Shown in pieces: positions 35,186-43,223 of a stretch of DNA of 64,000 bases. The notes beneath the pieces are model-generated. The model worked only from the letters and a program-made list of their open reading frames with translations, had not been told where the DNA came from and did not search any database. Origin of the DNA: Pirellula sp. (GTDB taxonomy: Bacteria > Planctomycetota > Planctomycetia > Pirellulales > Lacipirellulaceae); NCBI GenBank assembly GCA_013822725.1, contig PNKX01000016.1, positions 1-64,000 on the forward strand, given 5' to 3'. Every line of letters starts with the position of its first letter. Position 1 is the stretch's first letter. Position numbers and translations under genes: made by a program.

Positions 35186-36625
35186 ATGTTCCCGGCATGG
35201 CGATTTCAACTACGCGAAGCTCGCCTGGCCATGGCGGATGGTCGGTGGGATGAGGCTGCCGAGATGCTGGCGAGCGACAAGCTTCGCGAGTTTCTTCCCG
35301 CCAAGCGGCTGTCGCAGGAGTTGGCCGGGGAGTTGGTGACGCGGGCCCGGCAGCGGATCGAGAACGGCAACAGCCAGGCTGGCTGGAAGGATCTCGATCG
35401 GGCGGCGCGACTCGGCGCCGGCGAGACGGCCGTGAGCGACGTGCGGCAGGACGAAACCCGCCGGCGGCTGCAAAAAGCCCAGAATCTTGTGGCCCAGGGT
35501 GACGCGGCGGCGGCCCGGCAGGCCTTAGAACGGATGGAACACCGGCGTTTGGGCGGCACTGATCGCCGCACATGGCAAATGATTGCTCAACATCTCGAAC
35601 ATTCCGATCTGCGAGCCCGGCGAGGCGACGTCGCCTCGGCGATCGAATCGCTCGAAAAAGCTCAGCGACTATTGCCGGTCGACGCCCCCGCGAATGTCCT
35701 GCAAAGTCTGCAGGATCGGTCGACCAAACTGCACGACGCGGCGGCTTCGATTCACCAGCTCGACTCGCAACTCCACGCGGCGCTGGCAGCCAGCAACTGG
35801 ACGGAAGTCCTCAAGACGGCCGAATCCTTGCTAGAATTAGCTCCACAGCATTCGGCGGCGCGGCAGGCGCGCCATCGAGCCTGGCAGGTGGTCGGCATGG
35901 AAGTGACGCTTCCCTACAAGCCGAACGGGCAAGCCGCGAAGTGGCCTTGGCAGCGGAGCCCCGTCGCTCACGCCATCGCGGGCAGCACGCGGCAGCTGGC
36001 GCGAAACGGCAAGGTGGATACGGTGATCAACGAGCGGACTCCCGGCAAACGCATCGTCGCGTGGATCGACGAAGTCGGCGCCTACATGATTTGCATGGGA
36101 GACGAAATCGTCCTCGGTCAACCCGCGGCCGAGGGAGGCGTCGACGTGCCGATCTTGGCCGACCTCTCGCGCCGCCACGCCATCGTCCGCCGCGAGCGCG
36201 AAGCCTACGTCCTCACGCCGCTGCACAAGACGGCGATTGACGGCCGCATCGTCACCGAGCCGACGGTGCTTCGCGACAAGTCGCTGATCACGCTCGGCAA
36301 CGGCGTGGAACTCCGCTTCCGCAAACCGCACGCCTTAAGCGCCACGGCAGTGCTCGAAATTGTTTCGCGGCACCGGACTGAACCTGCGGTCGATGGAATC
36401 GTCCTGATGAGCGAGAGCTTCATCCTGGGCCCCCAATCGCACAGCCATATTCGTTGTCGCGACTGGACAGGCGATCTGGTCCTGTTCCGTCGCAACGACG
36501 AACTGATGTGCCGGACGCAAAAACAGATCGAAATCGAAGGGCAAACCTGCACCGGGCAGGCCGCCGTGAGCGGCAATTGCCGGATCGAAGGCGAAGAATT
36601 CGCCTTAAGCCTGGAGGAACTGTGA
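35186..36625 (+). CDS. FHA domain protein with helical N-terminus
   Basis: 479 residues, no signal peptide. The N-terminal 230 residues look like helical, TPR-like repeats (LARRGDVASAIESLEKAQRLLPVD type text). The C-terminal half holds an FHA-like domain: DEIVLGQPAAEGGVDVPILADLSRRHAIVRREREAYVLTPL, then TLGNGVELRFRKP. In FHA domains the SRRHA segment contacts phosphothreonine. A second, FHA-like beta repeat may follow (FILGQSHS-type text near 420). It should bind phosphoproteins made by a Ser/Thr kinase, and such a kinase is the next gene (36842). Confidence 0.85.
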   Translation: MFPAWRFQLREARLAMADGRWDEAAEMLASDKLREFLPAKRLSQELAGELVTRARQRIENGNSQAGWKDLDRAARLGAGETAVSDVRQDETRRRLQKAQNLVAQGDAAAARQALERMEHRRLGGTDRRTWQMIAQHLEHSDLRARRGDVASAIESLEKAQRLLPVDAPANVLQSLQDRSTKLHDAAASIHQLDSQLHAALAASNWTEVLKTAESLLELAPQHSAARQARHRAWQVVGMEVTLPYKPNGQAAKWPWQRSPVAHAIAGSTRQLARNGKVDTVINERTPGKRIVAWIDEVGAYMICMGDEIVLGQPAAEGGVDVPILADLSRRHAIVRREREAYVLTPLHKTAIDGRIVTEPTVLRDKSLITLGNGVELRFRKPHALSATAVLEIVSRHRTEPAVDGIVLMSESFILGPQSHSHIRCRDWTGDLVLFRRNDELMCRTQKQIEIEGQTCTGQAAVSGNCRIEGEEFALSLEEL

Positions 36626-36841
36626 AACTCGTCGACTCCTGGCAAGAGTAGCTACAATGGAGCGAATTAGCGGTCAACCACCAGCAACGAGACGAGTTTG
36701 ACGAACGCTTTTTACGGCTCTCGGAACAGACGCAAGAAGTGAATCGAAGGCTGTCCTCTTTCCTTGGAAAGTTGAGTACGTGTTGCTAAACGCTGCCGGC
36801 TGAGCGCTGACAGCTTTGAGTCGACCGCTCTCCCCACCGCT

Positions 36842-38950
36842 ATGGCCGCACTTTTGGAAATGAATCCATCCCCCGTCCAATCCGACGACGTCGACTTGCA
36901 AGTGAAACCGCCGATGCGGTTCACCTACCCAAGCGGCTCGCGACCGTTGGAAGGTTACACGATCAAGCGCGGCGTCGGCCGCGGCGGCTTCGGCGAAGTC
37001 TACTTCGCTGTCAGCGACGCCGGCAAAGAAGTCGCGCTCAAGCTGATCCGCCGTAATCTCGAAGTCGAGCTTCGCGGCGTCACCCATTGCTTGAACCTCA
37101 AGCACCCGAATCTCGTCGCCCTTTACGACATCAAGTCGGACGAGCACGAGGATCGCTGGGTCGTCATGGAGTACGTCTCGGGCGAATCGCTCGAAGACGC
37201 CATCGACCGCTATCCCGAAGGAATGCCCGTCGCCGAAGCGATGCGCTGGTTTGAAGGGATCTGCGCGGCCGTCGCCTACCTCCACGATCACGGCATCGTT
37301 CATCGCGATCTCAAGCCGGCGAACATCTTCGCCGACGACGGCATCGTCAAGATCGGCGACTACGGCCTCTCGAAGTTCATCTCCTGCAGTCGTCGTAGCG
37401 GGCAGACCGAGAGCGTCGGCACCGTCCACTACATGGCGCCCGAAATCGCCAACGGCCGTTACGGTCGCGAGATCGACGCCTACGCCCTCGGCATCATTTT
37501 GTACGAGATGATCACCGGCCGCGTGCCGTTCGAAGGCGAGAGCGTCGGCGAAGTGCTGATGAAGCACCTCACCGCTGAGCCGAAGCTGGAACGGCTCGAC
37601 GAGCCGTTCCGCACGGTCGTCCGCGGGGCGATGGCGAAGGATCCCGAACAACGGATCAATAGCGCCGCCGAGATGGTGCAACTGCTCCGCGGCGTCGATC
37701 GCGGTCCGCAGCCGGCGCCGACGTTCGCAGCCTCCCCGGCGGCGAACGGCTTCAATGGCCCAAACTACGCGACAGCGAATCGGCCCGCTGCCGCTGCAAA
37801 TCCAGTTCGCAACGATAGCTTGGTGGCCTTCCTCCATCGCGATCCGGAGCCAGTGTGGCACGGCGTCGAATCGGTATGGAAATCGACCCGTCGCGACTTG
37901 AACTACGATCAATGGCCGGTCGTTGGGCGCTTGGCGTTCCTGGTCGGTTTGTTCGTCGCCGTGACGCAAGTGTGGCCTGTCGTCATGGCGCTGTTGACGT
38001 CCTTCGTGGTTCCTTACTGTCTGTATCGAATCATTCGAGTCGTGGTGCAAGCGACCACGACCGATCCGAACGTTCATCTGGAAGTGGTTGGCGGCAACCA
38101 TTCGTCAGCCGCCGTCGGAGACGCTCCTATCGTTAACGGCCTGGCCGACGCGAGTGCGATGGAACAGGCCCCCAACCAAGCTCCGCCAGCGAGCGCGCCG
38201 CACCCGGTTTCGACCAAGCATCCGTGGCGCCGCCGCGGCCAAGCGAGCTGGCGTCACGCAGCCTATCAGGAGTTGCAAACTCAGCCGGCTCGGCAACGGG
38301 CCAGTTCAGTGCTGGGATCGATGTTGACGGCCGGCATCGTCGGACCTGTGGCCGCGCTGCTGGCCTGTTTGGTCATGGCGCCTGCGTTACAGTCTGAGCT
38401 CTACCTTTGGATGGCCGTCGTGATTTCGCTGGCCAGCTGGGCGATGATCGTCCCGAGCCAGCTGATCGAAGGGCGTTTGGAGGATCACGCCCCGCTCCGA
38501 TTCTTTAATCTGCTCGCCGGCGCCCTGGTCGGCGTGGCCGCTTGGATGATTGCCGATTCGGTTTACGTCAGCTTGCCCGCGTCGAATGATTTTTCGCCCA
38601 GCCCCAACGACACGTTGTTTCACGAGATGTTCGGCTGGAATGTCGACGGCATCCACGCCGCCTACAATGCAGGCAGCGTCATCGTCCCGCTGACGATGTA
38701 CGTCGCGTACTTCGCCTTCCTGTTCGTCGCGATGCGATGGTGGCGGTTGGCTGAATGGACGCGGCCGAGCCGCGTCAGCCTCTGGTCGATCGCCTTCGCC
38801 GGGTTCATTGGCTGGGCGCTCACCTTCCTGTGGTGGTTCCCGCAGCCGACCGGGATGCTGTTAGCGGCGGCGATCGCGTTCACCGTGCAGTTGTCGAGTC
38901 CTTGGCTGTCGCCAAGCCAGCGCCGGGAGCTGGCGCAGAAGGCGGTCTGA
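36842..38950 (+). CDS. Multi-pass membrane Hanks-type Ser/Thr kinase
   Basis: 702 residues. N-terminal kinase domain: glycine loop GVGRGGFGEVYF (44-55), Lys67 in ALKLI, HRDLKPAN with catalytic Asp156, DYG instead of DFG (Asp173), and HYMAPE for the activation end. The Phe-to-Tyr change in DFG is conservative, so activity is expected. After a Pro/Ala-rich linker, residues of about 355-700 contain roughly eight hydrophobic segments (such as LAFLVGLFVAVTQVWPVVMAL, GIVGPVAALLACLVMAPAL, LLAGALVGVAAWMIADSVYV, MLLAAAIAFTVQL). The domain order is unusual, because most bacterial kinases have a single membrane span. The next gene starts one base after its stop. Confidence 0.92.
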   Translation: MAALLEMNPSPVQSDDVDLQVKPPMRFTYPSGSRPLEGYTIKRGVGRGGFGEVYFAVSDAGKEVALKLIRRNLEVELRGVTHCLNLKHPNLVALYDIKSDEHEDRWVVMEYVSGESLEDAIDRYPEGMPVAEAMRWFEGICAAVAYLHDHGIVHRDLKPANIFADDGIVKIGDYGLSKFISCSRRSGQTESVGTVHYMAPEIANGRYGREIDAYALGIILYEMITGRVPFEGESVGEVLMKHLTAEPKLERLDEPFRTVVRGAMAKDPEQRINSAAEMVQLLRGVDRGPQPAPTFAASPAANGFNGPNYATANRPAAAANPVRNDSLVAFLHRDPEPVWHGVESVWKSTRRDLNYDQWPVVGRLAFLVGLFVAVTQVWPVVMALLTSFVVPYCLYRIIRVVVQATTTDPNVHLEVVGGNHSSAAVGDAPIVNGLADASAMEQAPNQAPPASAPHPVSTKHPWRRRGQASWRHAAYQELQTQPARQRASSVLGSMLTAGIVGPVAALLACLVMAPALQSELYLWMAVVISLASWAMIVPSQLIEGRLEDHAPLRFFNLLAGALVGVAAWMIADSVYVSLPASNDFSPSPNDTLFHEMFGWNVDGIHAAYNAGSVIVPLTMYVAYFAFLFVAMRWWRLAEWTRPSRVSLWSIAFAGFIGWALTFLWWFPQPTGMLLAAAIAFTVQLSSPWLSPSQRRELAQKAV

Positions 38951-38951
38951 G

Positions 38952-40274
38952 ATGCAATCGATTGGTCCAACTGAAATCGCCGGTGGGAAGCTGTCGTTCA
39001 TGGCCATTATTGTGCTCGTCATGTTGCTTGCATTCGGCGTCGGATTGATGAGCCGCATGCTGCGCCCAAAATCGAGTTCCAGTCCGGTTGGTTGGTTCTT
39101 CCTCTTGGGCATGGCGTTGGTTGGCATGATGTTCTTCGGCTTCTTCACCGTTCGAGTGGAGCGTCACTTCCAAGCCCCTGTTGAAATTGTGACGCCAATG
39201 CCGCAAATCTTCGACGCAGAATCGATCGCCGCCCCGCCTCCCGTCGCGCCCGTACCACCGCAGCCTATCATGGCAGGCGAGTCGATCGAGGAAATGTGGA
39301 AGAAGCTCACCGCGCCGCGAATCAATCTTGAACAAGTCGCCGAAACCGCCACGAGCGACGCACCGCGCGTCGGCCCCAGTTCACCCCAAGAACTGACCGA
39401 AGCCGCCAAGGTGATTCTCTCGGCGTCGCTTCCTGGCGCCGATCCGTTCACGCAAGGCTGGCTGGTGAACGCCGCGAAGTCGATTCTCGGCATGCCGGTG
39501 AGCGAACAAGAACAGTTGGAACTGCACCAAGCGGCCGTCGAGGCTTTGGCCACGAACGAGCAATCTGCGAGCGCTGAGGCTACGTCCGCCGCGGCCGCCG
39601 TTGCGGCGCCGGCGCCGCAAGAGGCTGCCGATCCGTTCGCGCACAGCGCCGACGCGATGACTGTTAGTACAACGACTCCGCAACCGCAGCATGATGCAGC
39701 GAATCTAGTGATCGCTGAATCGATCGCCGCCCTCCCGAAGCCTGACTGGGTCTTGAATCCCCCCAAGCAGATTGGGAACGTGCGCAAGTTCGTCGTCATT
39801 TCCGATCCCTACCTGACGGCAGAAGAGTGTCGCCAAGACGCCGACGAGAAAATGCAGAATCTGGCTTTGAATCGCGCCGCTGAACTATCGGGTGCTGCGA
39901 CGCGCCGCAATGGCGCCGCCAGCCTTGCAGACTTAGGATTGGGCGGCGATTACGTTCGCCGCGAACTTTGCACTGATGAGTACGTCGACGTGATCGACAG
40001 CTCCGTCGGTGAGATGAGGAAAACTTATTCGCTCGTGGAATTCAACGAGGCGCAAGACGCCCTGCTGATTGATCGAGCCCGTTCCTATTCCCGGCAGGAG
40101 GGATTACTGGACGTCACGCTCATTGGCGGCGGCGTCTTGGCGAGCATCGCGACCCTGTTTGGTCTGCTGAAAGTCGATACCTGGACCCGCGGCTACTACA
40201 CCAAACGGTTGTTTCTCGGCGTCCCCGCGGCCATAATCACGGTGCTGACGCTATTCGTCGTGGCGGGCAAATAA
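38952..40274 (+). CDS. Membrane protein of unknown function coupled to the kinase
   Basis: 440 residues. The ATG lies one base after the kinase stop, so translation is probably coupled. There are two N-terminal membrane segments (MAIIVLVMLLAFGVGLM; GWFFLLGMALVGMMFFGFF) and two at the C-terminus (LIGGGVLASIATLFGLL; FLGVPAAIITVLTLFVVAG). Between them is an Ala/Pro/Gln-rich linker of about 170 residues, then a small folded part (VRKFVVISDPYLTAEECRQDADEKMQNLALNRAAEL). I do not recognise a family. A role with the kinase is inferred from coupling only. Confidence 0.75.
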   Translation: MQSIGPTEIAGGKLSFMAIIVLVMLLAFGVGLMSRMLRPKSSSSPVGWFFLLGMALVGMMFFGFFTVRVERHFQAPVEIVTPMPQIFDAESIAAPPPVAPVPPQPIMAGESIEEMWKKLTAPRINLEQVAETATSDAPRVGPSSPQELTEAAKVILSASLPGADPFTQGWLVNAAKSILGMPVSEQEQLELHQAAVEALATNEQSASAEATSAAAAVAAPAPQEAADPFAHSADAMTVSTTTPQPQHDAANLVIAESIAALPKPDWVLNPPKQIGNVRKFVVISDPYLTAEECRQDADEKMQNLALNRAAELSGAATRRNGAASLADLGLGGDYVRRELCTDEYVDVIDSSVGEMRKTYSLVEFNEAQDALLIDRARSYSRQEGLLDVTLIGGGVLASIATLFGLLKVDTWTRGYYTKRLFLGVPAAIITVLTLFVVAGK

Positions 40275-40359
40275 ACGAAGCGGAATCAACTTCGACTGAC
40301 GGATCGATCCGACTTCGCCAATTCCCGACGCCCAAAACCGACTCCAACGAGAGCCCCAC

Positions 40360-40379
40360 GTCAGGCGCCCGCGCCTGAC
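40360..40379. promoter_or_regulatory. Palindrome just before the ECF sigma start
   Basis: 9-base arms GTCAGGCGC/GCGCCTGAC with a 2-base centre end five bases before the ATG at 40385, where a ribosome binding site would sit. It may be an operator or RNA structure, or a chance repeat: GGCGCCTGACCC also occurs at about 45744. Confidence 0.4.
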
Positions 40380-40384
40380 CTACA

Positions 40385-41023
40385 ATGCCCACCTCCGCCC
40401 ACCCCGACGCGATCCTGGTCGAGGCTATCCGCCGCGGCAAGCCCGAGGCATGGAGCGATCTGATCGCTCAATACGAAGGGCGTCTGCTGTCGTTCGTCGA
40501 CAGCCGCCTCCGCCGCCGCGCCGCCAGCGAAGACGTCGTGCAAGAGACGTTCATTGGCTTTCTCACCAGCCTGCCGAACTATGATCCGCGGCGGCCGCTG
40601 GAGAGTTGGCTCTTCACCATTGCGAGCCACAAGCTAACCGATCACTTGCGCCGCGAGGGACGTCGGCCCGCCATTCCGCTTTCGTCGGCCGACGGCAGCG
40701 GCGGCAACTGGGAACCGCGCGGCGCCGCCCGTCCGGCCAGCAGCATCGCCCGCAGCGGCGAACGCCGGCAGATGGAAGACGAAGCGTTGGCTGAAGCGAT
40801 TGGGCGGCAACTTGAAGGCTGGCGCGCCGCCGGCGATTGGGACAAAGTGAAGGTGATGGAACTGCTGTTCGTAGTCGGCGCGACTAACAAGGCGACTGCT
40901 GAGCACGTTGGTTTGACGGAGCAACAAGTGGCGAATTTCAAGTTCGATTTCCTCGAACGACTGCGGAAGTTCGTCAAACAGCAGCGGTTGAGCGAAGATG
41001 TGTTTCCCGAATTGCATGAATAG
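40385..41023 (+). CDS. ECF-type RNA polymerase sigma factor
   Basis: 212 residues. Region 2: ILVEAIRRGKPEAWSDLIAQYEGRLLSFVDSRLRRRAASEDVVQETFIGFL, with the -10 recognition part RRPLESWLFTIASHKLTDHLRRE. Region 4 is KVMELLFVVGATNKATAEHVGLTEQQVANFKFDFLERLRKF, with a helix-turn-helix. The linker is long, as in planctomycete ECF groups. It follows the kinase/membrane-protein pair by 110 bases and precedes an anti-sigma-like gene by 160 bases, suggesting it is the output of this cluster. Confidence 0.9.
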   Translation: MPTSAHPDAILVEAIRRGKPEAWSDLIAQYEGRLLSFVDSRLRRRAASEDVVQETFIGFLTSLPNYDPRRPLESWLFTIASHKLTDHLRREGRRPAIPLSSADGSGGNWEPRGAARPASSIARSGERRQMEDEALAEAIGRQLEGWRAAGDWDKVKVMELLFVVGATNKATAEHVGLTEQQVANFKFDFLERLRKFVKQQRLSEDVFPELHE

Positions 41024-41045
41024 CGGCGGATTCATTCAAGAGATT

Positions 41046-41150
41046 TAACACGGAGAGCACAGAGGACACAGAGAAAGACAAGTAGGCTTGAAATTCCGCG
41101 TCGCTTCTAAATTGATTTTCTTCTCTGTGATCTCCGTGTCCTCTGTGTTA
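41046..41150. repeat. MITE-like inverted repeat (ACACGGAG/CTCTGTGT type)
   Basis: The left arm 41046-41075 begins TAACACGGAGAGCACAGAGG. The right arm 41121-41150 ends CTCTGTGTTA. They pair imperfectly over 30 bases. Sequences of this style are dispersed in many genomes. It separates the sigma gene from the anti-sigma-like gene. Confidence 0.75.
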
Positions 41151-41185
41151 GACGTATTCCGTATTTCAATTTAGAAGAACGATTG

Positions 41186-41593
41186 ATGCCCTTCACCGAC
41201 GCTGATCTCGACGCCTTCCTCGACGAAGGACTCCCTCCAGCCCGCATGGCGGAATTGGAAGCGGCGCTGCGCGAGGACGAAGCGCTCAAGAAACAGCTGG
41301 CCGCTGCCGTCGGCCGCCGCGATGCAGGCGTCCACTCGCTGGGAGCCATCTGGCGCCGCCACCGGCTCAGCTGCCCGACGCGCGAGCAACTCGGCAGCCA
41401 TCTCCTCGGCGTCCTCGACGCCGAGCATGAAGAGTACCTGCGCTTTCATTTAGAAGTCGTCGAATGCCGCTGCTGCCAGGCGAGCTTGCAAGATCTGCGC
41501 GATCAACACTCGGCGGCCGAAGAAGAAGTGATCGTGAAGCGGCGGTCGCGATACTTCCAATCAAGCGCGGGATACCTATCGGAAAAAGCGTGA
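41186..41593 (+). CDS. Anti-sigma-factor-like small protein
   Basis: The ATG at 41186 gives 135 residues (a TTG is three bases upstream). No signal or membrane segment. The C-terminal half has LSCPTREQLGSHLLGVLDAEHEEYLRFHLEVVECRCCQASLQDL. The H-x5-C-x2-C set resembles the zinc-binding (ZAS) motif of anti-sigma factors, but the spacing is not the usual H-x3-C-x2-C. The N-terminal helix DLDAFLDEGLPPARMAELEAALRED could bind the sigma factor. It follows the ECF sigma gene, as anti-sigma factors often do. It may regulate that sigma factor; this is inference. Confidence 0.6.
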   Translation: MPFTDADLDAFLDEGLPPARMAELEAALREDEALKKQLAAAVGRRDAGVHSLGAIWRRHRLSCPTREQLGSHLLGVLDAEHEEYLRFHLEVVECRCCQASLQDLRDQHSAAEEEVIVKRRSRYFQSSAGYLSEKA

Positions 41594-41633
41594 GCAGGTA
41601 CTTCAACGAGTAGGCGAGTATGCGGCCCCCATC

Positions 41634-41680
41634 GGACTGGTCGCTTAAGCGACCAGTCCGGAAGTGCTTGCGAAGCCTCC
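41634..41680. repeat. Second copy of the 26-base palindrome
   Basis: A perfect palindrome at 41634-41659, centred on CGCTTAAGCG. It differs from the 32355 copy by GGTC/GACC in place of GGCC/GGCC, a compensating pair change. The same trailer follows (GGAAGTGCTTGCGAAGCCT). Confidence 0.9.
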
Positions 41681-41693
41681 ACGCCACAGGGCC

Positions 41694-43223
41694 TTAAAGC
41701 CGCATGAACTCCAGCGGCGATTGCCAGAACAATCGCGGAACGAAAAGCGCCGCCAGCGTTGCTTTGAGTTCCGGACTCGAGAGCCGCAGCGACTGCTGTT
41801 CAACGGCTTCGTTGATCGCCAGATTCCCGGCCAGCAGCGATTCGAAGGTTGGCCGATCGCACTCGATCCAATCGGCCGGCCGATCGCCCATCGGTTCGAG
41901 CCGCGCACTGCGGCGCGTGAGCGTGAAGCGATAGGAAGCGTCGGTCGTCGCGATGCCGATCTCGGTGGGCCGCGGGACGCCGGCATCGTGCGCTCGTTGT
42001 CGCCAGAGAGGATAGCAGCGTTCGACCCACCGCTCGGGGGAGAGAAGCCTCATGAGCAGCCGCGGGCCGTTTTCTTTGCGGTCGCTGATCCAGGCTCCGC
42101 CGGCGGTGACCATCAACTCGTGCAGCGGATCGCTCGCCGGAGTGTAGAGCGAAATCGAGTGGTGGTCGCGGTCGATCGCGTCGCGGCAGGCGCGGGCGAG
42201 CAGTTGGACGCGAGCCGTCGGGAACTTGGCGAGCGTCATCATCTCAACGATGCACGAGCCGCGGACCACGGCGTATCCGGCCGCTTCGCCGACGAGCCCC
42301 ACGCCGCTGTCGCCATTGGCGGGCGGGGCGCCATTCGTTTCCACAGCGAGCAAAACCTGATCTTGCGCCTTGCGGCCGATGAGCCATTGCCAACATTCTT
42401 CGGAGCGGAAGAGGGGACCCCACAACTCGGCGGCGGTCGATTCGTAAACGGCGCGCACGGCGTCGAGTTCGAAGTGGCGCCACGTACGCACGTCGAGCGT
42501 TCCTTTGCGACGTTTGCGAGCCCGCTCCTGGGCGTCGAGGTAGGCCAGCACCGCGCGGGCGTTCGCGCGAGTGTGCCCTTGGCCGCGCAGGGGACTCCAG
42601 CCTTGGCGTTCAAACCAGGCATGTCGGTCGGCGTTCGCCAGCCCGAGGACCGCCCCCTCGGCCGCCGCGATTTGCTCGGCAACCCCCAGCAGATCGCGAT
42701 CGTACGCCGACTCGCGGTACTCCGGCAGGACGGCGAAATCTTCGAGCTTCACGACCGGCATCCGTTGCCCGTCGAACCACGCGATGTGGCTTGCGACGTG
42801 GACATGGGCCAGCAACTCCTTCTCGCGATGGACAAGCAACCGATTGCTCGGGCGATATCCAGGTTCGTCGAGACGACTTTGGAAATCGTCGGCGACGGCC
42901 GTTTGCCTCGCGTGCGTAAGCAACTGGACGACCAACGGATGATCGCCGGCGTTGGCGGTGACGATCCGCCCGCCGTAGGGCAGTTCTCGCACGGCAGTGC
43001 GGTCGTAGCGGGTCGATGGAGGACGACCGCTGGCGCTAAGGCGCGGGAAAGCCACAGCGGGCGGCGACTGAACGTCGCTCGGATCCGCTTCTCCGTGATG
43101 GCGGTTCGCTGGCGCGGACATGCTTGCGATGGCCCTACTTTCTGTTCCGGAAAGTAACCGCGCGTTGAAAAGACGAGTGCGCGGAAGTTGGCTCGGCTGC
43201 CCTACCTCCAGAGCGTATAGCAC
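41694..43223 (-). CDS. GNAT-family N-acetyltransferase-like protein
   Basis: The frame starts with a GTG at 43223, immediately after the stop of the upstream gene. The ATG at 43121 (MSAPANRHHGEA) is an equally good start, giving 475 residues. It has a GNAT-like core: LAHVHVASHIAWFDGQRMPVVKLEDFAVLPEYRESAYDRDLLGVAEQIAAAEGAVLGLANADRHAWFERQGW, resembling beta-4 and the acetyl-CoA loop region of Eis-type and related acetyltransferases. A second GNAT-like half may follow (AAGYAVVRGSCIVEMMTLAKFPTARVQLLARAC...). It would acetylate an amine; the substrate is unknown. It is the last gene of the minus-strand operon. Confidence 0.75.
   Translation of the reverse strand: MLYALEVGQPSQLPRTRLFNARLLSGTESRAIASMSAPANRHHGEADPSDVQSPPAVAFPRLSASGRPPSTRYDRTAVRELPYGGRIVTANAGDHPLVVQLLTHARQTAVADDFQSRLDEPGYRPSNRLLVHREKELLAHVHVASHIAWFDGQRMPVVKLEDFAVLPEYRESAYDRDLLGVAEQIAAAEGAVLGLANADRHAWFERQGWSPLRGQGHTRANARAVLAYLDAQERARKRRKGTLDVRTWRHFELDAVRAVYESTAAELWGPLFRSEECWQWLIGRKAQDQVLLAVETNGAPPANGDSGVGLVGEAAGYAVVRGSCIVEMMTLAKFPTARVQLLARACRDAIDRDHHSISLYTPASDPLHELMVTAGGAWISDRKENGPRLLMRLLSPERWVERCYPLWRQRAHDAGVPRPTEIGIATTDASYRFTLTRRSARLEPMGDRPADWIECDRPTFESLLAGNLAINEAVEQQSLRLSSPELKATLAALFVPRLFWQSPLEFMRL

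Noticed and set aside
36674..38101. 475-residue minus-strand frame opposite the 36842 kinase
   Set aside because: Antisense shadow of a gene with all kinase motifs.
41664..43157. 497-residue plus-strand frame
   Set aside because: Antisense of the GNAT protein; no motif and no ribosome binding site.
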